A DNA stretch of 64,000 nucleotides from Rivularia sp. PCC 7116 (GCF_000316665.1 NC_019678.1:2046001-2110000); one strand, 5' to 3'; counted from the first letter of the stretch, positions 58,001-64,000 are shown. Numbers and translations are program-made. The notes: generated from the letters alone by a model not told the origin.

Positions 58001-61000
58001 CCAGAGTATACGTTACAACCCCCGGAGGTAAAAGAGAAGGGTTTACCTTTAAACCTCAATTAGCTCCCGGTTTCAAAGGTTCGTTCTTGGGAATGTGGGA
58101 ACCAGTTTTCGTTCCCGATGCAGGAGTTACTAGCGAATTAACGGTAGAACATTTTGATTTATCCCGAACCAATACCGGAGATTTTACTTCTTTCGGCTCC
58201 AGTCTCGCTTACAATCCCAGCAATCCAGCTTTCGGTGGAACCTTTACCCTGGCTACTAAAGAAGGAGTAATTTACGAAATTGATGGAAATAGTGGAGATA
58301 CTAAAACAGTTAGCGATCGCAACGGTAATAAATTAACCTTCACCGATGCAGGAATTATTAGTTCCTCCGGTCAGCAAATTACCTTTGAACGCAATTCCCA
58401 AGGACAAATTACTGCTGCAATCGACCCCAGCGGACAGCGGATTGAATACGAATACAATACAACCGGGGATTTGATTTCCGTAACCGACCGAGAAGGTAAC
58501 GTCACCCGCTTTGATTATGACGAAACCAGACCCCACTACTTAGAAGAAGTCATCGACCCCTTGGGACGTTCCGGAGTCAGAAGCGAATATGATGACCAAG
58601 GTCGTTTGGTTAAAATAATTGATGCTGATGGTATTCCCGTAGAACTAATTCATAACCCCGATAACTTTGTCGAAACAGTTAAAGACCAGTTGGGTAATGA
58701 AACCGTCTTTGAATACGACAATCGGGGTAATGTAATCAATCAAATTGATGCTTTAGGAGGACTTACCGAGCGTACCTACGACGAAAATAACAACGTACTT
58801 ACAGAAACCGACCCCTTGGGTAATACTACAACCTTTATCTACGATAATCGCGGCAACGTACTTACCGAAACCGATGCTCTAGGTAGCGTCACTCGCTTCA
58901 CCTACGATAGTTTTGGTAATGTCCTAACTGCAACCGATTCCCAAGGCAATACTACCAGCAACACCTACGACCGCAACGGGAATCTTACCTCCATATCTGG
59001 TCAAGCGAACGGTACAACTAACCTCAATTACGATGCTAGCGGTAACTTAACTTCCTTCGGTGACGCTAACGGTACAACCACCTTTGAATACGATGCTTCC
59101 GGTAACGTTACTCGTCAAATAGACACAGAAGGAAACGAAACCACCTTTACCTACGATGCAAACGGTAATCAACTCAGCGAAACCAAAACTTTAACTACTC
59201 CTGAAGGTGTAATTACCTTAACTACTACAACCGAATACGATGCAGAAGGAAGAGTAACTAAGGTTACCGATGCCCAAGGTGGAGTAACGCAAACCCGTTA
59301 TGATGCAGTCGGTAATCAAATTGAACAAATCGATGCTTTGGGACGCTCTACTAAATTCGTTTACGACGAGCGGGGTTTGTTAGTAGAAACTATCTATGCC
59401 GATAGTACCCCAGAAGATGACTCGGATAATTCTAGAACCAAGACGGAATATGACGCAGCAGGTCAAGTAATCGCCGAAATTGACGAACTAGGACGCAAAA
59501 CTCAATTCAAATACGATAAATTGGGTCGAGTTGTCGAAACTATTCTTCCCGATAGTACCCCAGACGATGATTCGGATAATCCCAGCACAAAAACTGAATA
59601 TGACGCAGCAGGTCAAGTAATTGCCGAAATTGACGAGAGTGGTAATCGCACCCAATTCGTTTACGATAAAGCAGGTCGTCAAATTGAAACAATTCTCCCC
59701 GATGAAACTCCTTTAGATAACTCAGATAATCCCAGATTTACCACTACCTATAATGCAGCAGGTCGTCAAATTAGCCAAACTGATGCTAAAGGTAACGTTA
59801 CCGAATTCCTCTACGATGATTTAGGTCGTCCTGTAGGACAAAAATTTGCCGACGGTACAACCGTAAATTCCCAATTCGATGAAACAGGTCGCTTAATTGC
59901 TCGTACCGACCAAGATGGAGAAATTACTCGTTACGAATACGATACTTCAGGTAGATTAACTGCTGTTATTGATGCTTTAGAACAAAGGACCGAATACGAT
60001 TACAACGAACAAGGTAATTTAGTCAGTCAAAAAGATGCCAACGGCAATATTACCAAATTTGAATACGATAGTTTGGGTAGACGTATTGCCACCGAATTAC
60101 CAGAAGGGCAGCGCTATACCACAGAATACGATGCAATTGGTAATGTAATTCGCACCACCGACTTTAACGGTGAAAGCATCACCTACGAATACGACGATCG
60201 CAATCAGTTAATAGCTAAAAACTTCCCCGACGGAAGCACAACCACCTTTACCTATACCCTCAACGGTCAAAGAGAAACCGTAGTAGACGAGCATGGTACA
60301 ACAACCTACGAATACGATGCTCAAAACCGCTTAATTAAACGTATTGATGCAGATGGTACAGAAATTGCTTACACCTACGATGCTGCGGGTAATCGTACCG
60401 CTGTCAATATTCCTTCCGGTACCAGCGACTATACCTTTGACGAATTAAACCGCTTACAAACAGTTACCGATGCCGATGGAGGAATTACCACTTACGAATA
60501 CGACAATAATAGTAACCTTATCCGTACCCAATCCGCTAACGGAACAGTAGAAAATCGTGTTTACGATAACCTCAATCGCTTAACTTATATCGAAACCAAA
60601 GATATTAACGGCGATATTATTAGCAGTTTCCTTTACGAACTCGATGCAGAAGGAAACAGAACCCAAGTAACCGAACATAACGGTAGGATTGTTAAATACT
60701 ATTATGACGACTTAGACCGCTTACAAAAAGAAGAAATCTTCAACCCCACTGCAACAGCAGCAACTCGTACTATTGAATATACCTATGATGCAGTAGGCAA
60801 CCGTCTGAGTCGTGATGATTCCGGTGAAGGAACTACCATCTACACCTACGATAACAACGACCTCTTGCTGAGTGAAACCACTAACGGAACAGAAACCACC
60901 TACACCTACGACAACAACGGAAATACAATTACCAAATCCACCGATGGTAATACAGTTACTTACAATTGGGATGAAGAAAATCGTTTAGTAGGTGCAGATA

Positions 61001-62181
61001 CCGACGGTGACGGAACAGTTGACGTAGAAAATCAATACGATGCAGATGGAGTCAGAATTGCTCAAACAGTCAACGGAGAACAAACCCGATTCTTAATTGA
61101 TAATAACCGTCCCTACGCTCAAGTCTTAGAAGAATATACCGAAGGTGGAATTATCAAAGTATCCTACGTCCACGGTAATGACTTGATTTCCCAGGAGCGA
61201 AATGGGGAAAAATCCTTCTACCACGTAGATGGTTTGGGAAGTACCAGAGCTTTGAGCAATGAAAGCGGGAACGCTAACGATAGCTATATCTACGATGCTT
61301 TTGGACAAGTTTTAACCAAGATTGGAGATACCGAGAATTCCTACTTATATGCTGGGGAACAACGAGATAGCAATCTTGGCTTGGATTATCTCAGAGCAAG
61401 GTATTTGGATGTAAATAGTGGAAGGTTTGTGAGTCGGGATAGTTTTGAAGGAAATTTATTAAATCCAATTACTCTACATAAGTATCAATATACTGGTAAT
61501 AATCCAACTAATAATATAGATCCAACTGGTATGTTTACAATTGCTTCTATGTTATCAGTATCAATACCTGAAGTTGACTTTCGAGTTGCTTATTCTAAAG
61601 CTACGATTCGAGGAGGTGTTCATGCAAGTAAAACATTACTTGAACTTCTACCTCAAGCAATGTTATTACGAGAAAAAGGATTACTTGCTATTGCTAATGA
61701 TATTAGTGGAGGGTTTGAACTGTATCAATTAGGTAATGAGAAATTCTTAGAAGCAATTAAACAAGTTCCTAAAGCTTTTCGTGAATCATTTGGAGCAGCA
61801 GCAAAGACATTACTTCCTTCTGTAAAAATTAATATTTTTACTTCTGGTTCTTTAGTAAGTCCATTACTTACAGGAATTGATCGAGCAAGAAGAGTTAATA
61901 ATAAAATAAAACAACTTAATAATACAGCAGAACAATGGAGTACGAGACTTGAGCAATACCTAGGAATTCCAACACCCCAAAGCTTCAAACGATTGAATAC
62001 AATTACAAAACAATTTAGCCAAGATATTGATGCAATTATTGGAGAAGAATCAATATCTATAGGTGTTGTAAATATAAATGGTGCCCCTAATCGTGGTAAC
62101 TTAAAATCAGGCATTACAACAGCGGAAGATAAGGTTACGATTAAATTACCTCCATTTATATATAGAAATCGTAGTCGATAA
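43042..62181 (+). CDS. Giant multi-domain RHS/YD-repeat protein (6379 residues)
   Basis: No N-terminal signal peptide. Residues 140-260 form a small folded domain with ISAVIEEEIGHYLDAKLN; an RTX-like region follows (GTPGRDILQGTPEDDRIIGG). Three cadherin-like repeats lie at nt 44270-45170 (two are near-identical 300-bp units). About 20 PPC-type beta-sandwich repeats of roughly 105 residues fill nt 47130-53870. A vWA-like domain (DLNQNGIFDLD, LNVMFMSSGN) is at 54290-54990, an SdrD_B-like unit at 55000-55270, about seven He_PIG repeats at 55275-57210 and Ig-like units to 57770. The RHS region follows at 57780-61530 with many YD repeats and the core GLDYLRARYLDVNSGRFVSR...YQYTGNNPTNNIDPTG. The last 215 residues are a variable C-terminal tip. 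This is the architecture of a secreted, contact-dependent effector or adhesin. No transport genes are adjacent. Confidence 0.9.
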   Translation: MENLDFNQFNLSEQSDFYTVPNFSSLKPPFLLNIQNEQEFHPSLLDFGENINNSELPIYSFTSTPITAIPSSSVQDINSLPANLLLEDSFVVNAEAINFSLSSSSSDFDDSISQAILQVQNSLSQFLEKSDSLQQLQLAFGDTWEPETANGLIKDLKDNHNFPSIELIDSKQFSARGAFSAETNSIYLDKQFLEQNKSNINAISAVIEEEIGHYLDAKLNLTDSNGDEGKIFALLVQGVELTAEKIQQLKAENDWTILNINGQNLWVEQSSNEIVGTPGRDILQGTPEDDRIIGGFAGDIIFGNDGKDTFVYQTIRDAGDVIKDFEIQKDIIDFTGVLNSFGYSGLNPIGDGYIQFSSYATGTTILIDSDGTGGRLTARPYLKVEAVTAEQLSTYPAHFLPVDNLPQNQVPTDLFVIPANIPENAPGNSVIGTFNTVDSDVGDSHSYSLIAGEGDTDNNAFSIVDNELQINQSPNFETKSNYSILVRTTDQGGLFFDKSINITVSDVNEAPTVLNISNENIAENNLADAVIGTFTTTDVDISDSHTYNLINGEGDTDNNAFSIVDNQLQINDSTDFETQSNYSIRVQTIDAGGLSYEQIFSIAVSDVNEAPTVLNISNENIAENNLADAVIGTFTTTDADISDSHTYNLINGEGDKDNNAFTIVENQLQINDSTDFETQSNYSIRVQTIDAGGLSYEQIFSLSVTNVNEAPIITLPGEQSVDEFTSSTISGISIDDVDAGQNQFTVTIYSDNGTVGITPIQGVTVTETGRNLTLSGILADINTALTNLTYKGDPNFSGSDIITVIANDLGSTGTGGDNQVISTIPITVNSINLPPVADEDKLLTVQQNSDAISLGIAAPTDPDDDSLTITVEEIPAVDKGAVKLGDSLVIVGQSLTLAELAALVFVPVADTTGDAGQFSYIVDDGQGGSDSQTVNFNISPVIILREGEDFKVVREEEITIPATPSLLSFSYEALNFDTTDNNFINDAFEVALLDENGKTLVHTIGNNKDVFFNFTEEQSPLLAPGVTLEGQIINLDLSHIPSGTAATVVFRLVNNDSDTETSVIINNLEIIPNPTPGNTGAIPTITNSGSNSIDILQLSDVSASTKAQYQQTSFNEQRNILTAEVAIENTGSYGLNGRLIVAINQLSDPSIKVVNADGLTPDGLPYYDFTDLITGGNLDPGDLTKTKTITFANPNQIQFDYELVVLSEINENPIIKSNPNLEVIGGLNYVYDVNATDANGDTLTYELLISPEGMTIDADTGIITWNTAVADIANHQIFIQVSDGRGGFAQQDFTLATISAPPNRPPLFTSNPVVDAYINQLYQYDADAIDPDLDLLNYSLILGPEGMNINPNTGLIEWEPKPVFTLGDTVLGQLSIPGETDEFTFSGVIGQQIYFDPLQYGGNYWDWNFEVYSPSGKQIVSTNLQSSSNQLVTLTETGNYRIVVDADNDVTGNYGFSVIDLNLTPIAALDTVIEGQLSPGSEDDVYRFTGNAGQKLFFDRLNSSGNWNWLLYDPGNDVVASNSFSDMELYLPTDGEYKLVIRGTGNLTDITPYAFEIITPDEITTAITLGNNDNPNSVFGEITEKGEEDFYTFNGSVGQIIYFDRLFLDSTSSLSHTFTIISPSGDSVFSQNFNSNDSSTPIFLPENGTYRVRIDASGENTGSYSFNLLDVGLATAIDLDAEYSGTLDVGQETHLYQFEGIKGQRIFIDSPGVISGGTWTVYNSANKQIVNTSIGSDIEIVLDSTDTYILAIKGNNGTNQVDYNFQIITPDIITEPLVLDTDVVSEITEKGEQDIYTFTGSLGQRLFLDTLIDRWDFQATLISPSGEKIVNSIRMYFDGSNSTTPVILPEAGTYQLIIDGSGEATGEYGFSLIDVSAAPVLEVETLTAGVLDPGKSIQFYQFSGNKGDRIYFDNQANSSGATWYLFNTNSNRLRSASLGSDFEYVLSGDDTYYLMLSGESDTTVDYNIQIVNTTAVSTPMTLNGTVNGEIAKLGEQDIHTFAGTVGQTLYFDPRIANNNFTVTINSPSGQQVWSGNGSSDSIPVTLTEPGTYQLIVDGNNDNTGEYSFVLSDAASALVFDTALNGNLDARETVLYQFNGTGGQQLEFDSLSNVSGADWVIYAPTKLLNKSNKTVASSALSSDFKVTLPVDGSYILALRNNSDSNFSYQLQVNDVSTAPVISSDIETLREGSISVAGEIDTYNFTANAGTLIYFDGQQGGFNFYARLGNPDGTRISTSTLYTGSDSGAYLLTQTGDYSLEVVANGNNSTEDYRFKLVDLKASPVFDLNTPANVTINPLETKAFKFTGTVGQKLWFDGLNASNTNITVSLINSSGYQIASTSSLQNDIELKNLEADGEYYLVLQSNNTDVTTASFQVLDNINATFIDLDTEITGNFGDSKQQTHLYRFNATKGQKLYFDQIERDRYNYYYLYNPAGERLFSRQLLSDEEITLPTDGEYTLVFAGSNSASNNNYTLKIVTPEFTTTPLSMGETINDEIGEAGEEDTYTFEGTVGQKLWLDELLGNSNITATLYSPSGNQVFSSSFGNRDDSYWRPPILEETGTYKLVVDGSLDATQAYSFRLLDFADATPIDLDTEITGNFGDSNQQTHLYRFNGSKGQQLYFDQIEGDRYNYYYLYNPAGERLFSQFLDRDRQEITLPTDGEYTLVFAGDNSASNNNYALKIVTPEFTTTPLSMGETINDEIGEAGEEDTYNFEGTIGQKLWLDELLGNSNITATLYSPSDNQVFSSSFGNRDDSYWRPPILEETGTYKLVVDGSEDTTGAYSFRLLDFADATPIDLDTEITGNFGDSNQQTHLYRFNGSKGQQLYFDQIEGDRYNYYYLYNPAGERLFSQFLDRDRQEITLPTDGEYTLVFAGDNSASNNNYALKIVTPEFTTATLSIGETINGEISEAGEEDTYTFEGTIGQKLWLDELIGNSNIKATLYSPSGNQVFSSSFGNRDDSYLRPPVLEENGIYKLVVDGSLDATQAYSFRLLDFADATPIDLDTEITGNFGDSNQQTHLYRFNATKGQQLYFDQIEGDRYNYYYLYNPAGERLFSQFLDRDRQEITLPTDGEYTLAFAGDNSGSNNNYALKIVTSEFTTTPLTLGETISSEISELGEEDTYTFEGTVGQQLFFDSLVGNFNLDARLYSPSGNLIADLRTDLDGTPFTLTEAGNYRLVIDGNSDTVGNYSFRLSDRAQVTPLELSSAISGSLESGNEVDLYQITGTRGTILNFNLDAAAWSGANWVLYDPDNGILAQPSSNNPDFEVALPSDGLYTLAIVGNGTTAVNYSFQVTDNSVAPIPITGTNVTVSGTVANVGDVDSYTFAASAGTLIWLDQLSNTSSSILANLKNPDGSYVFENRGTDNDFGVIRLDQTGEYTIETFGASSSTTGNWQFQILELISDPRSSSFNPQPFNAVREDSLDSETSTKIYQIDAIVGQKLLFNGMRGDVNVDLINPNGEQVFNWNNFDSNNSIIPTLTQDGIYYLVISGNSGGNLDYAFQLINLASGPELPVNVPVSGNLASGQQSTLYQLTGKADQKLFFDIKDGSTSAQIKVYSPNHEDVLYSTFLDSSYSFELTLPEDGFYTVLIEGGSSTTSINYEFQVFAPNTDLVGIVTPGNGTRNDTDNTLGEFAVQIAVEDGQGGKTLQDFSINLLPDPDNNAPTIISTPQTRAALDREFYRYQLQSLDPDGDSLLYRLVEAPSGALIDNSTGELLWFLDESVAAGETYDFKVEVGDGRGGVDTQNFQVDVFSELGTIQGFAFDDLNQNGIFDLDLIQGDTPDVFFVIEYSCAVSGGVVDWTTADLETAFSGNLTPVDQELGAILLLNNYLIEQGFGETANIGILDGTGEVFDMDPSRPGIQVATNPLADNNNNGIADIREALRRPLYGSSPNAVVKAIDLHEGLGLTGDLNVMFMSSGNFTLKEEDTTAIDAAKAEGVNVSAFSFSLRAMEKMRAIDPEATLIKSTQQVYDIFSGNVLGENFDPKFIAEPLLENVTVYLDLNNNSVLDPEEPKQITKQPGENGNYYYSFDNLLPGDYTVRQVVPENYFETTPASGSFVDTVSATDNTFTHAFGIARKDNNSLVNQNPVFTSTPPTERLEVGEKFIYQALATDADLDSLTFDLSLAPEGMIVDAELGLVLWQPTQEQIGIPGTLLRVQDGEGGFATQYFELNVTPLNNAPVFTSIVPENATPQVGKPFQYQAQAIDPDGDRLTYELVNALSNITIDTATGLVNWTPDSTEIGDRQFQVKVSDGNGGEDVQELNFNVIETIPNNAPEITSNPPIKARANNLYVYQVGAEDIDGDPFSFNLNNAPDGMTIDERGRITWNPDVSQLGEHTVEVTVEDGQGGIASQSFNLNVSNRVANQAPSITSIPNTITNTERLYQYQPQATDPDNDYLLWNLDQAPQGLVIDSESGILSWQPKTNQIGSHNIAIRVTDTFGQAEIQTFELQVTGNNTPPAIISTPNTIAASTQLYSYQIAANDPENDPLRYSLGIRPQGMIVEESTGLIQWTPQTGQTGENTVEIFVEDTQGGISSQTYTLVVGTNAVNQAPTITSNPGFLADVENGYSYQIQATDPDNDPITFQLLSNPEGMTVDANTGLIQWSPQSGQIGNAQVSVAAFDDNGLGAIQTYTIKVQQSNSEPVINSNPIESAAPGITYRYDINANDPDGELLTYTLTQAPQGMEIDQLGRISWLAGNDNLGINPVEITVSDGRGATVTQTYDINVAADEIAPQIELILNQETVNIGDSVKVLISATDNVGVDTINLTFNGNPIALDAQNQATITVEQAGNFEILATAKDLAGNIGTATANAIGIDNSDVNPPVISITSLENGDVVTAITDIIGTVTDDNLVYYTLSLASQDGSFTEIFRGTDNITDDVLGKFDPSNLSNDSYTLRLSAVDAGGNQSVVDIAVEVAGELKVGNFQLSFTDLSIPVAGIPIILNRTYDTLNANSSDDFGYGWRMGIQDTDLRTSVAETGSEENLIYNPFFTGARVYVTTPGGKREGFTFKPQLAPGFKGSFLGMWEPVFVPDAGVTSELTVEHFDLSRTNTGDFTSFGSSLAYNPSNPAFGGTFTLATKEGVIYEIDGNSGDTKTVSDRNGNKLTFTDAGIISSSGQQITFERNSQGQITAAIDPSGQRIEYEYNTTGDLISVTDREGNVTRFDYDETRPHYLEEVIDPLGRSGVRSEYDDQGRLVKIIDADGIPVELIHNPDNFVETVKDQLGNETVFEYDNRGNVINQIDALGGLTERTYDENNNVLTETDPLGNTTTFIYDNRGNVLTETDALGSVTRFTYDSFGNVLTATDSQGNTTSNTYDRNGNLTSISGQANGTTNLNYDASGNLTSFGDANGTTTFEYDASGNVTRQIDTEGNETTFTYDANGNQLSETKTLTTPEGVITLTTTTEYDAEGRVTKVTDAQGGVTQTRYDAVGNQIEQIDALGRSTKFVYDERGLLVETIYADSTPEDDSDNSRTKTEYDAAGQVIAEIDELGRKTQFKYDKLGRVVETILPDSTPDDDSDNPSTKTEYDAAGQVIAEIDESGNRTQFVYDKAGRQIETILPDETPLDNSDNPRFTTTYNAAGRQISQTDAKGNVTEFLYDDLGRPVGQKFADGTTVNSQFDETGRLIARTDQDGEITRYEYDTSGRLTAVIDALEQRTEYDYNEQGNLVSQKDANGNITKFEYDSLGRRIATELPEGQRYTTEYDAIGNVIRTTDFNGESITYEYDDRNQLIAKNFPDGSTTTFTYTLNGQRETVVDEHGTTTYEYDAQNRLIKRIDADGTEIAYTYDAAGNRTAVNIPSGTSDYTFDELNRLQTVTDADGGITTYEYDNNSNLIRTQSANGTVENRVYDNLNRLTYIETKDINGDIISSFLYELDAEGNRTQVTEHNGRIVKYYYDDLDRLQKEEIFNPTATAATRTIEYTYDAVGNRLSRDDSGEGTTIYTYDNNDLLLSETTNGTETTYTYDNNGNTITKSTDGNTVTYNWDEENRLVGADTDGDGTVDVENQYDADGVRIAQTVNGEQTRFLIDNNRPYAQVLEEYTEGGIIKVSYVHGNDLISQERNGEKSFYHVDGLGSTRALSNESGNANDSYIYDAFGQVLTKIGDTENSYLYAGEQRDSNLGLDYLRARYLDVNSGRFVSRDSFEGNLLNPITLHKYQYTGNNPTNNIDPTGMFTIASMLSVSIPEVDFRVAYSKATIRGGVHASKTLLELLPQAMLLREKGLLAIANDISGGFELYQLGNEKFLEAIKQVPKAFRESFGAAAKTLLPSVKINIFTSGSLVSPLLTGIDRARRVNNKIKQLNNTAEQWSTRLEQYLGIPTPQSFKRLNTITKQFSQDIDAIIGEESISIGVVNINGAPNRGNLKSGITTAEDKVTIKLPPFIYRNRSR
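44576..45175 (+). repeat. Two near-identical 300-bp cadherin-type units in the giant gene
   Basis: The sequence from 44576 recurs from 44876 with only a handful of base differences, in frame (100 residues; LNISNENIAENNLADAVIGT in both). A third, diverged copy precedes them from about 44280. The near-identity indicates a recent duplication or gene conversion. Confidence 0.85.
50194..52340 (+). repeat. Four tandem 615-bp units in the PPC array
   Basis: Units begin near 50194, 50809, 51424 and 52039, a period of about 615 bp (205 residues, two PPC domains). Copies 2-4 share long stretches identical at DNA level, including a GCGATCGC octamer (near 50985, 51600 and 52215) that the first copy lacks. 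The pattern suggests expansion by recombination from the second unit. Confidence 0.85.
61534..62181 (+). other. Variable C-terminal tip of the RHS protein (putative toxin domain)
   Basis: Past the RHS core ending IDPTG the sequence changes character: 215 residues, helical, basic, with a more AT-rich codon use than the preceding RHS part. Words include FRVAYSKATIRGGVHASKTL and a C-terminal IKLPPFIYRNRSR. In the RHS family this position carries the polymorphic toxin. I recognise no known nuclease, deaminase or pore motif. Confidence 0.55.
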
Positions 62182-62717
62182 GTATTCTTTGATTCCTAAA
62201 CACCAATTTTCTCCCAAACTAACTATAGCTTTGGGAGTTTTATTATTTCTCCATATCTCCATAACCTCAATCAAAGCAAAAAATTAATCCGCGCCCCTCT
62301 GCGTTCCAAAAACATCTAATTACGGTAAAATCACTGACAAACAAACCTCAACTTTCCCCTCAAAAAAATCCTTAAAACCTCTCCACAACAACAATTCTCA
62401 AAATTCATACAATTAAATTTAAACAACCATTAACATTTTCCGGCTCAAATTTTTGTTTTTTTAATATATTTTGTGCTGTTTTCTTTATCTCAAATTCGCC
62501 TATTTACTCAGGAAATTACTTATATTTTCGTTATGTCCTAATTAAAGGTAGCAATCTTTTACTTGCTATAAATATTCCTACCTAACAAAATTTGATATTA
62601 ATATGCACCGACTAAAATGCTTGTTTAGTAATAATTCAGGATATAGGTTCTTGCAGGTGCTAGTCACATTTTTTGCCAAAGGATTCAATCCCTTCAACCT
62701 TTCCCTACATCAATAAT
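62182..62717. other. Intergenic region after the giant gene
   Basis: It starts with a terminator at 62211-62245 and then AT-rich DNA containing GCGCCCCTCTGCGTTCC, a known type of cyanobacterial dispersed phrase, near 62290. No frame of 60 or more codons is visible on either strand where an immunity gene would be expected. Confidence 0.5.
62211..62245 (+). terminator. Rho-independent terminator of the giant gene
   Basis: CTCCCAAA (62211-62218) pairs perfectly with TTTGGGAG (62230-62237) over an 11-base loop and is followed by TTTTATTATTT. It starts 30 bp after the stop codon. Strong stem and good T tract. Confidence 0.85.
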
Positions 62718-63464
62718 ATGAAAACCAATATAAAACTTATCAGCATACTAACTTGGGCTAGTTTAATATTTTCTACCCCAGCAAAAGCATTTGATTCAGA
62801 TTTCAATTCTCCTTCTTGGGAAAAATCCGGTGATGTTAGTGTTGTTAATCCCAACCAAGTTAATTTATCTACCGATGGTTTATTCTATGATGACTTTGAT
62901 TTAGGTGCTGATAATGGTGATTTTAATTTCTCCGGTAATCCTGCTGCTATGGTTGGTTTTGGAGGATTAGAAGATTTCCTCGATATAGATGCGAGCGTAT
63001 TAGATGTAGGTGGTTATGCTTATGAAGGTTCTGCTATCAAACAGACTATTAACGTTAAAACTGGTGATGTACTCACATTTGAATGGAACTTTGGTACTAA
63101 CGAAACTTCCTTAGCAGCAGATCCCTGGAGAGGTTCGTTCATCGACTATACTTTTTTCAGTATTAATGGACAGTTGACAAAAGTTGCAGATATCAACAGC
63201 GCTAATACCGATTCTCCCAGCATTTTTGATAAAGAAACCGGAACTCAAATTTATCAACACACCTTTAATAATACCGGAACATATACAGTTGCTTTCGGTT
63301 TAGTAGATATTGACGATTACAACGTCACCTCCGCTCTTTCTATCAAAAATATCAACTTAGAAAGAATTCAATCTGTACCAGAACCAGTTTCTCAACCCAT
63401 AACTATTTTAGGAACAAGTATATTGCTGGGATTTAGTGCTTTATATAAGAAGAAAATTAGATAA
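62718..63464 (+). CDS. PEP-CTERM sorted secreted protein
   Basis: 248 residues from the ATG at 62718; the frame opens at a TTG 45 bp earlier, which would bury the signal. It starts MKTNIKLISILTWASLIFST then PAKAFDSDF, a Sec signal peptide with A-x-A cleavage. The middle is an acidic beta-rich domain with KTGDVLTFEWNFGTNETSL and FNNTGTYTVAFGLVDIDDYN, of the type often annotated as a cyanobacterial PEP-CTERM lectin-like or structural protein. The C-terminus VPEPVSQPITILGTSILLGF followed by a KKKIR tail is the PEP-CTERM sorting signal: VPEP motif, hydrophobic helix and basic end. It is sorted by exosortase (not encoded here) toward the cell surface. The gene stands alone. Confidence 0.88.
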   Translation: MKTNIKLISILTWASLIFSTPAKAFDSDFNSPSWEKSGDVSVVNPNQVNLSTDGLFYDDFDLGADNGDFNFSGNPAAMVGFGGLEDFLDIDASVLDVGGYAYEGSAIKQTINVKTGDVLTFEWNFGTNETSLAADPWRGSFIDYTFFSINGQLTKVADINSANTDSPSIFDKETGTQIYQHTFNNTGTYTVAFGLVDIDDYNVTSALSIKNINLERIQSVPEPVSQPITILGTSILLGFSALYKKKIR

Positions 63465-63662
63465 TGCTGATGATATTAAAGCTCTCTCGATTTTTTAAGG
63501 ATTAATTGACAAACAATTGCTAAAACAAGCGCCAAGTTTTACCTTTTCTTGAACCCTACTTCTTTGGTGACTCATTACCATTAGTTTATAGTTATTGATA
63601 ATAATTCTGTGTAAAAAGTAAAGTTTTTCGGTTGGTTCATAACTTAGCGTGAAAAGTCAGTT

Positions 63663-64000
63663 TTAATTACCCATTACATTTTGCCTTTTCAAAATCAAAA
63701 CCGCAACAATTCCACTCGTACTAAGTAAAGCTAATATTGAAGGAATTAATGGAAACCAACCACCTTTTGTAAAAGCAAACCAGCAAACTATATATATAAT
63801 AATTGCAGCGCTACTAATTGCTATTATTTGATATTTGGGATTTCGCCAGTACCAAATTATTATTCCACCTACGCAAGAGAAAAACAAAACTAAAATAGTA
63901 TCTCCCCATTGAGGTAGCCACCATATTAAAGCGCGGTTGTCTTCTACTGCACTCAAAATTTGGCTTATCCCATGAGCGTGAATAAATAATCCTCTAATTT
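63663..64000 (-). CDS. CHASE2-domain protein, C-terminal part (5' end outside window)
   Basis: The minus-strand frame is open from the window edge to a stop at 63663-63665 (about 112 codons). The reading IHAHGISQILSAVEDNRALI followed by WWLPQWGD is the end of the extracellular CHASE2 sensor domain; three transmembrane helices follow and the protein ends soon after (LILKRQNVMGN). CHASE2 usually precedes cyclase, kinase or GGDEF domains. Here nothing catalytic follows the helices, so any effector would be N-terminal, as in CHAT-CHASE2 fusions of cyanobacteria (inference). The start at 63956 seen within the window is not the true start. Confidence 0.78.
   Translation of the reverse strand, partial: IRGLFIHAHGISQILSAVEDNRALIWWLPQWGDTILVLFFSCVGGIIIWYWRNPKYQIIAISSAAIIIYIVCWFAFTKGGWFPLIPSILALLSTSGIVAVLILKRQNVMGN

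Overview
The window is chromosomal DNA of a filamentous, probably heterocystous cyanobacterium (Nostocales type). This rests on GCGATCGC (HIP1) octamers scattered through genes, heptameric short tandem repeats between and inside trp genes, AT-rich intergenic DNA with MITE-like hairpins, a WD40/NB-ARC protein with the usual cyanobacterial C-terminal tail, a PEP-CTERM protein, a CHASE2 protein and a FAAL. No tRNA, rRNA or CRISPR array was found. Species cannot be named from the sequence alone.

Layout. (1) 1-12.0 kb: a partial glycosyltransferase, then a compact lipid cluster. It holds a ketosphinganine-reductase-like SDR, a thioesterase-ACP-alpha-oxoamine-synthase fusion, a desaturase, an ACP, a cyclopropane-synthase-like methyltransferase, a second methyltransferase, a fatty acyl-AMP ligase, a decayed HAD phosphatase, an MFS exporter and a small membrane protein. 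Together they could activate, modify and carry a fatty acid, condense it with an amino acid and reduce the product to a sphingoid-like amino alcohol for export (inference). (2) 12.0-23.0 kb: accessory DNA with IS5 and TnpB-type remnants, a 14-blade WD40 STAND ATPase, a small exported protein, a haem-oxygenase-like iron enzyme and a ScyB/leucine-dehydrogenase-like gene. (3) 23.0-32.4 kb: a six-gene overlapping or near-overlapping operon, LuxE-like, LuxC-like, isopropylmalate/homocitrate-synthase-like, aconitase-like large and small subunits and a signal-less PotD-like binding protein, followed by a methyltransferase and a large flavin oxidoreductase. I cannot match this to a described pathway; it combines keto-acid chain extension with carboxylate reduction. 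(4) 32.7-41.2 kb: a TauE/SafE permease, an orphan N-terminal domain of DAHP synthase, the fused anthranilate synthase trpEG, trpC, trpA, trpB and a TetR regulator. The trp genes look like the secondary-metabolism trp copies known beside scytonemin genes, but no scyA, scyC, trpD or aroB is present. (5) 41.2-64 kb: IS630/IS5 remnants, a conserved hypothetical gene, a 6379-residue RHS/YD-repeat giant with cadherin, He_PIG and PPC-type arrays and a variable C-terminal tip, a PEP-CTERM protein and the end of a CHASE2 protein.

The best candidates for undescribed biology are the LuxE-LuxC-LeuACD-like-PotD operon, with a ScyB-like dehydrogenase and trp genes as possible partners, and the TE-ACP-AOS lipid cluster.
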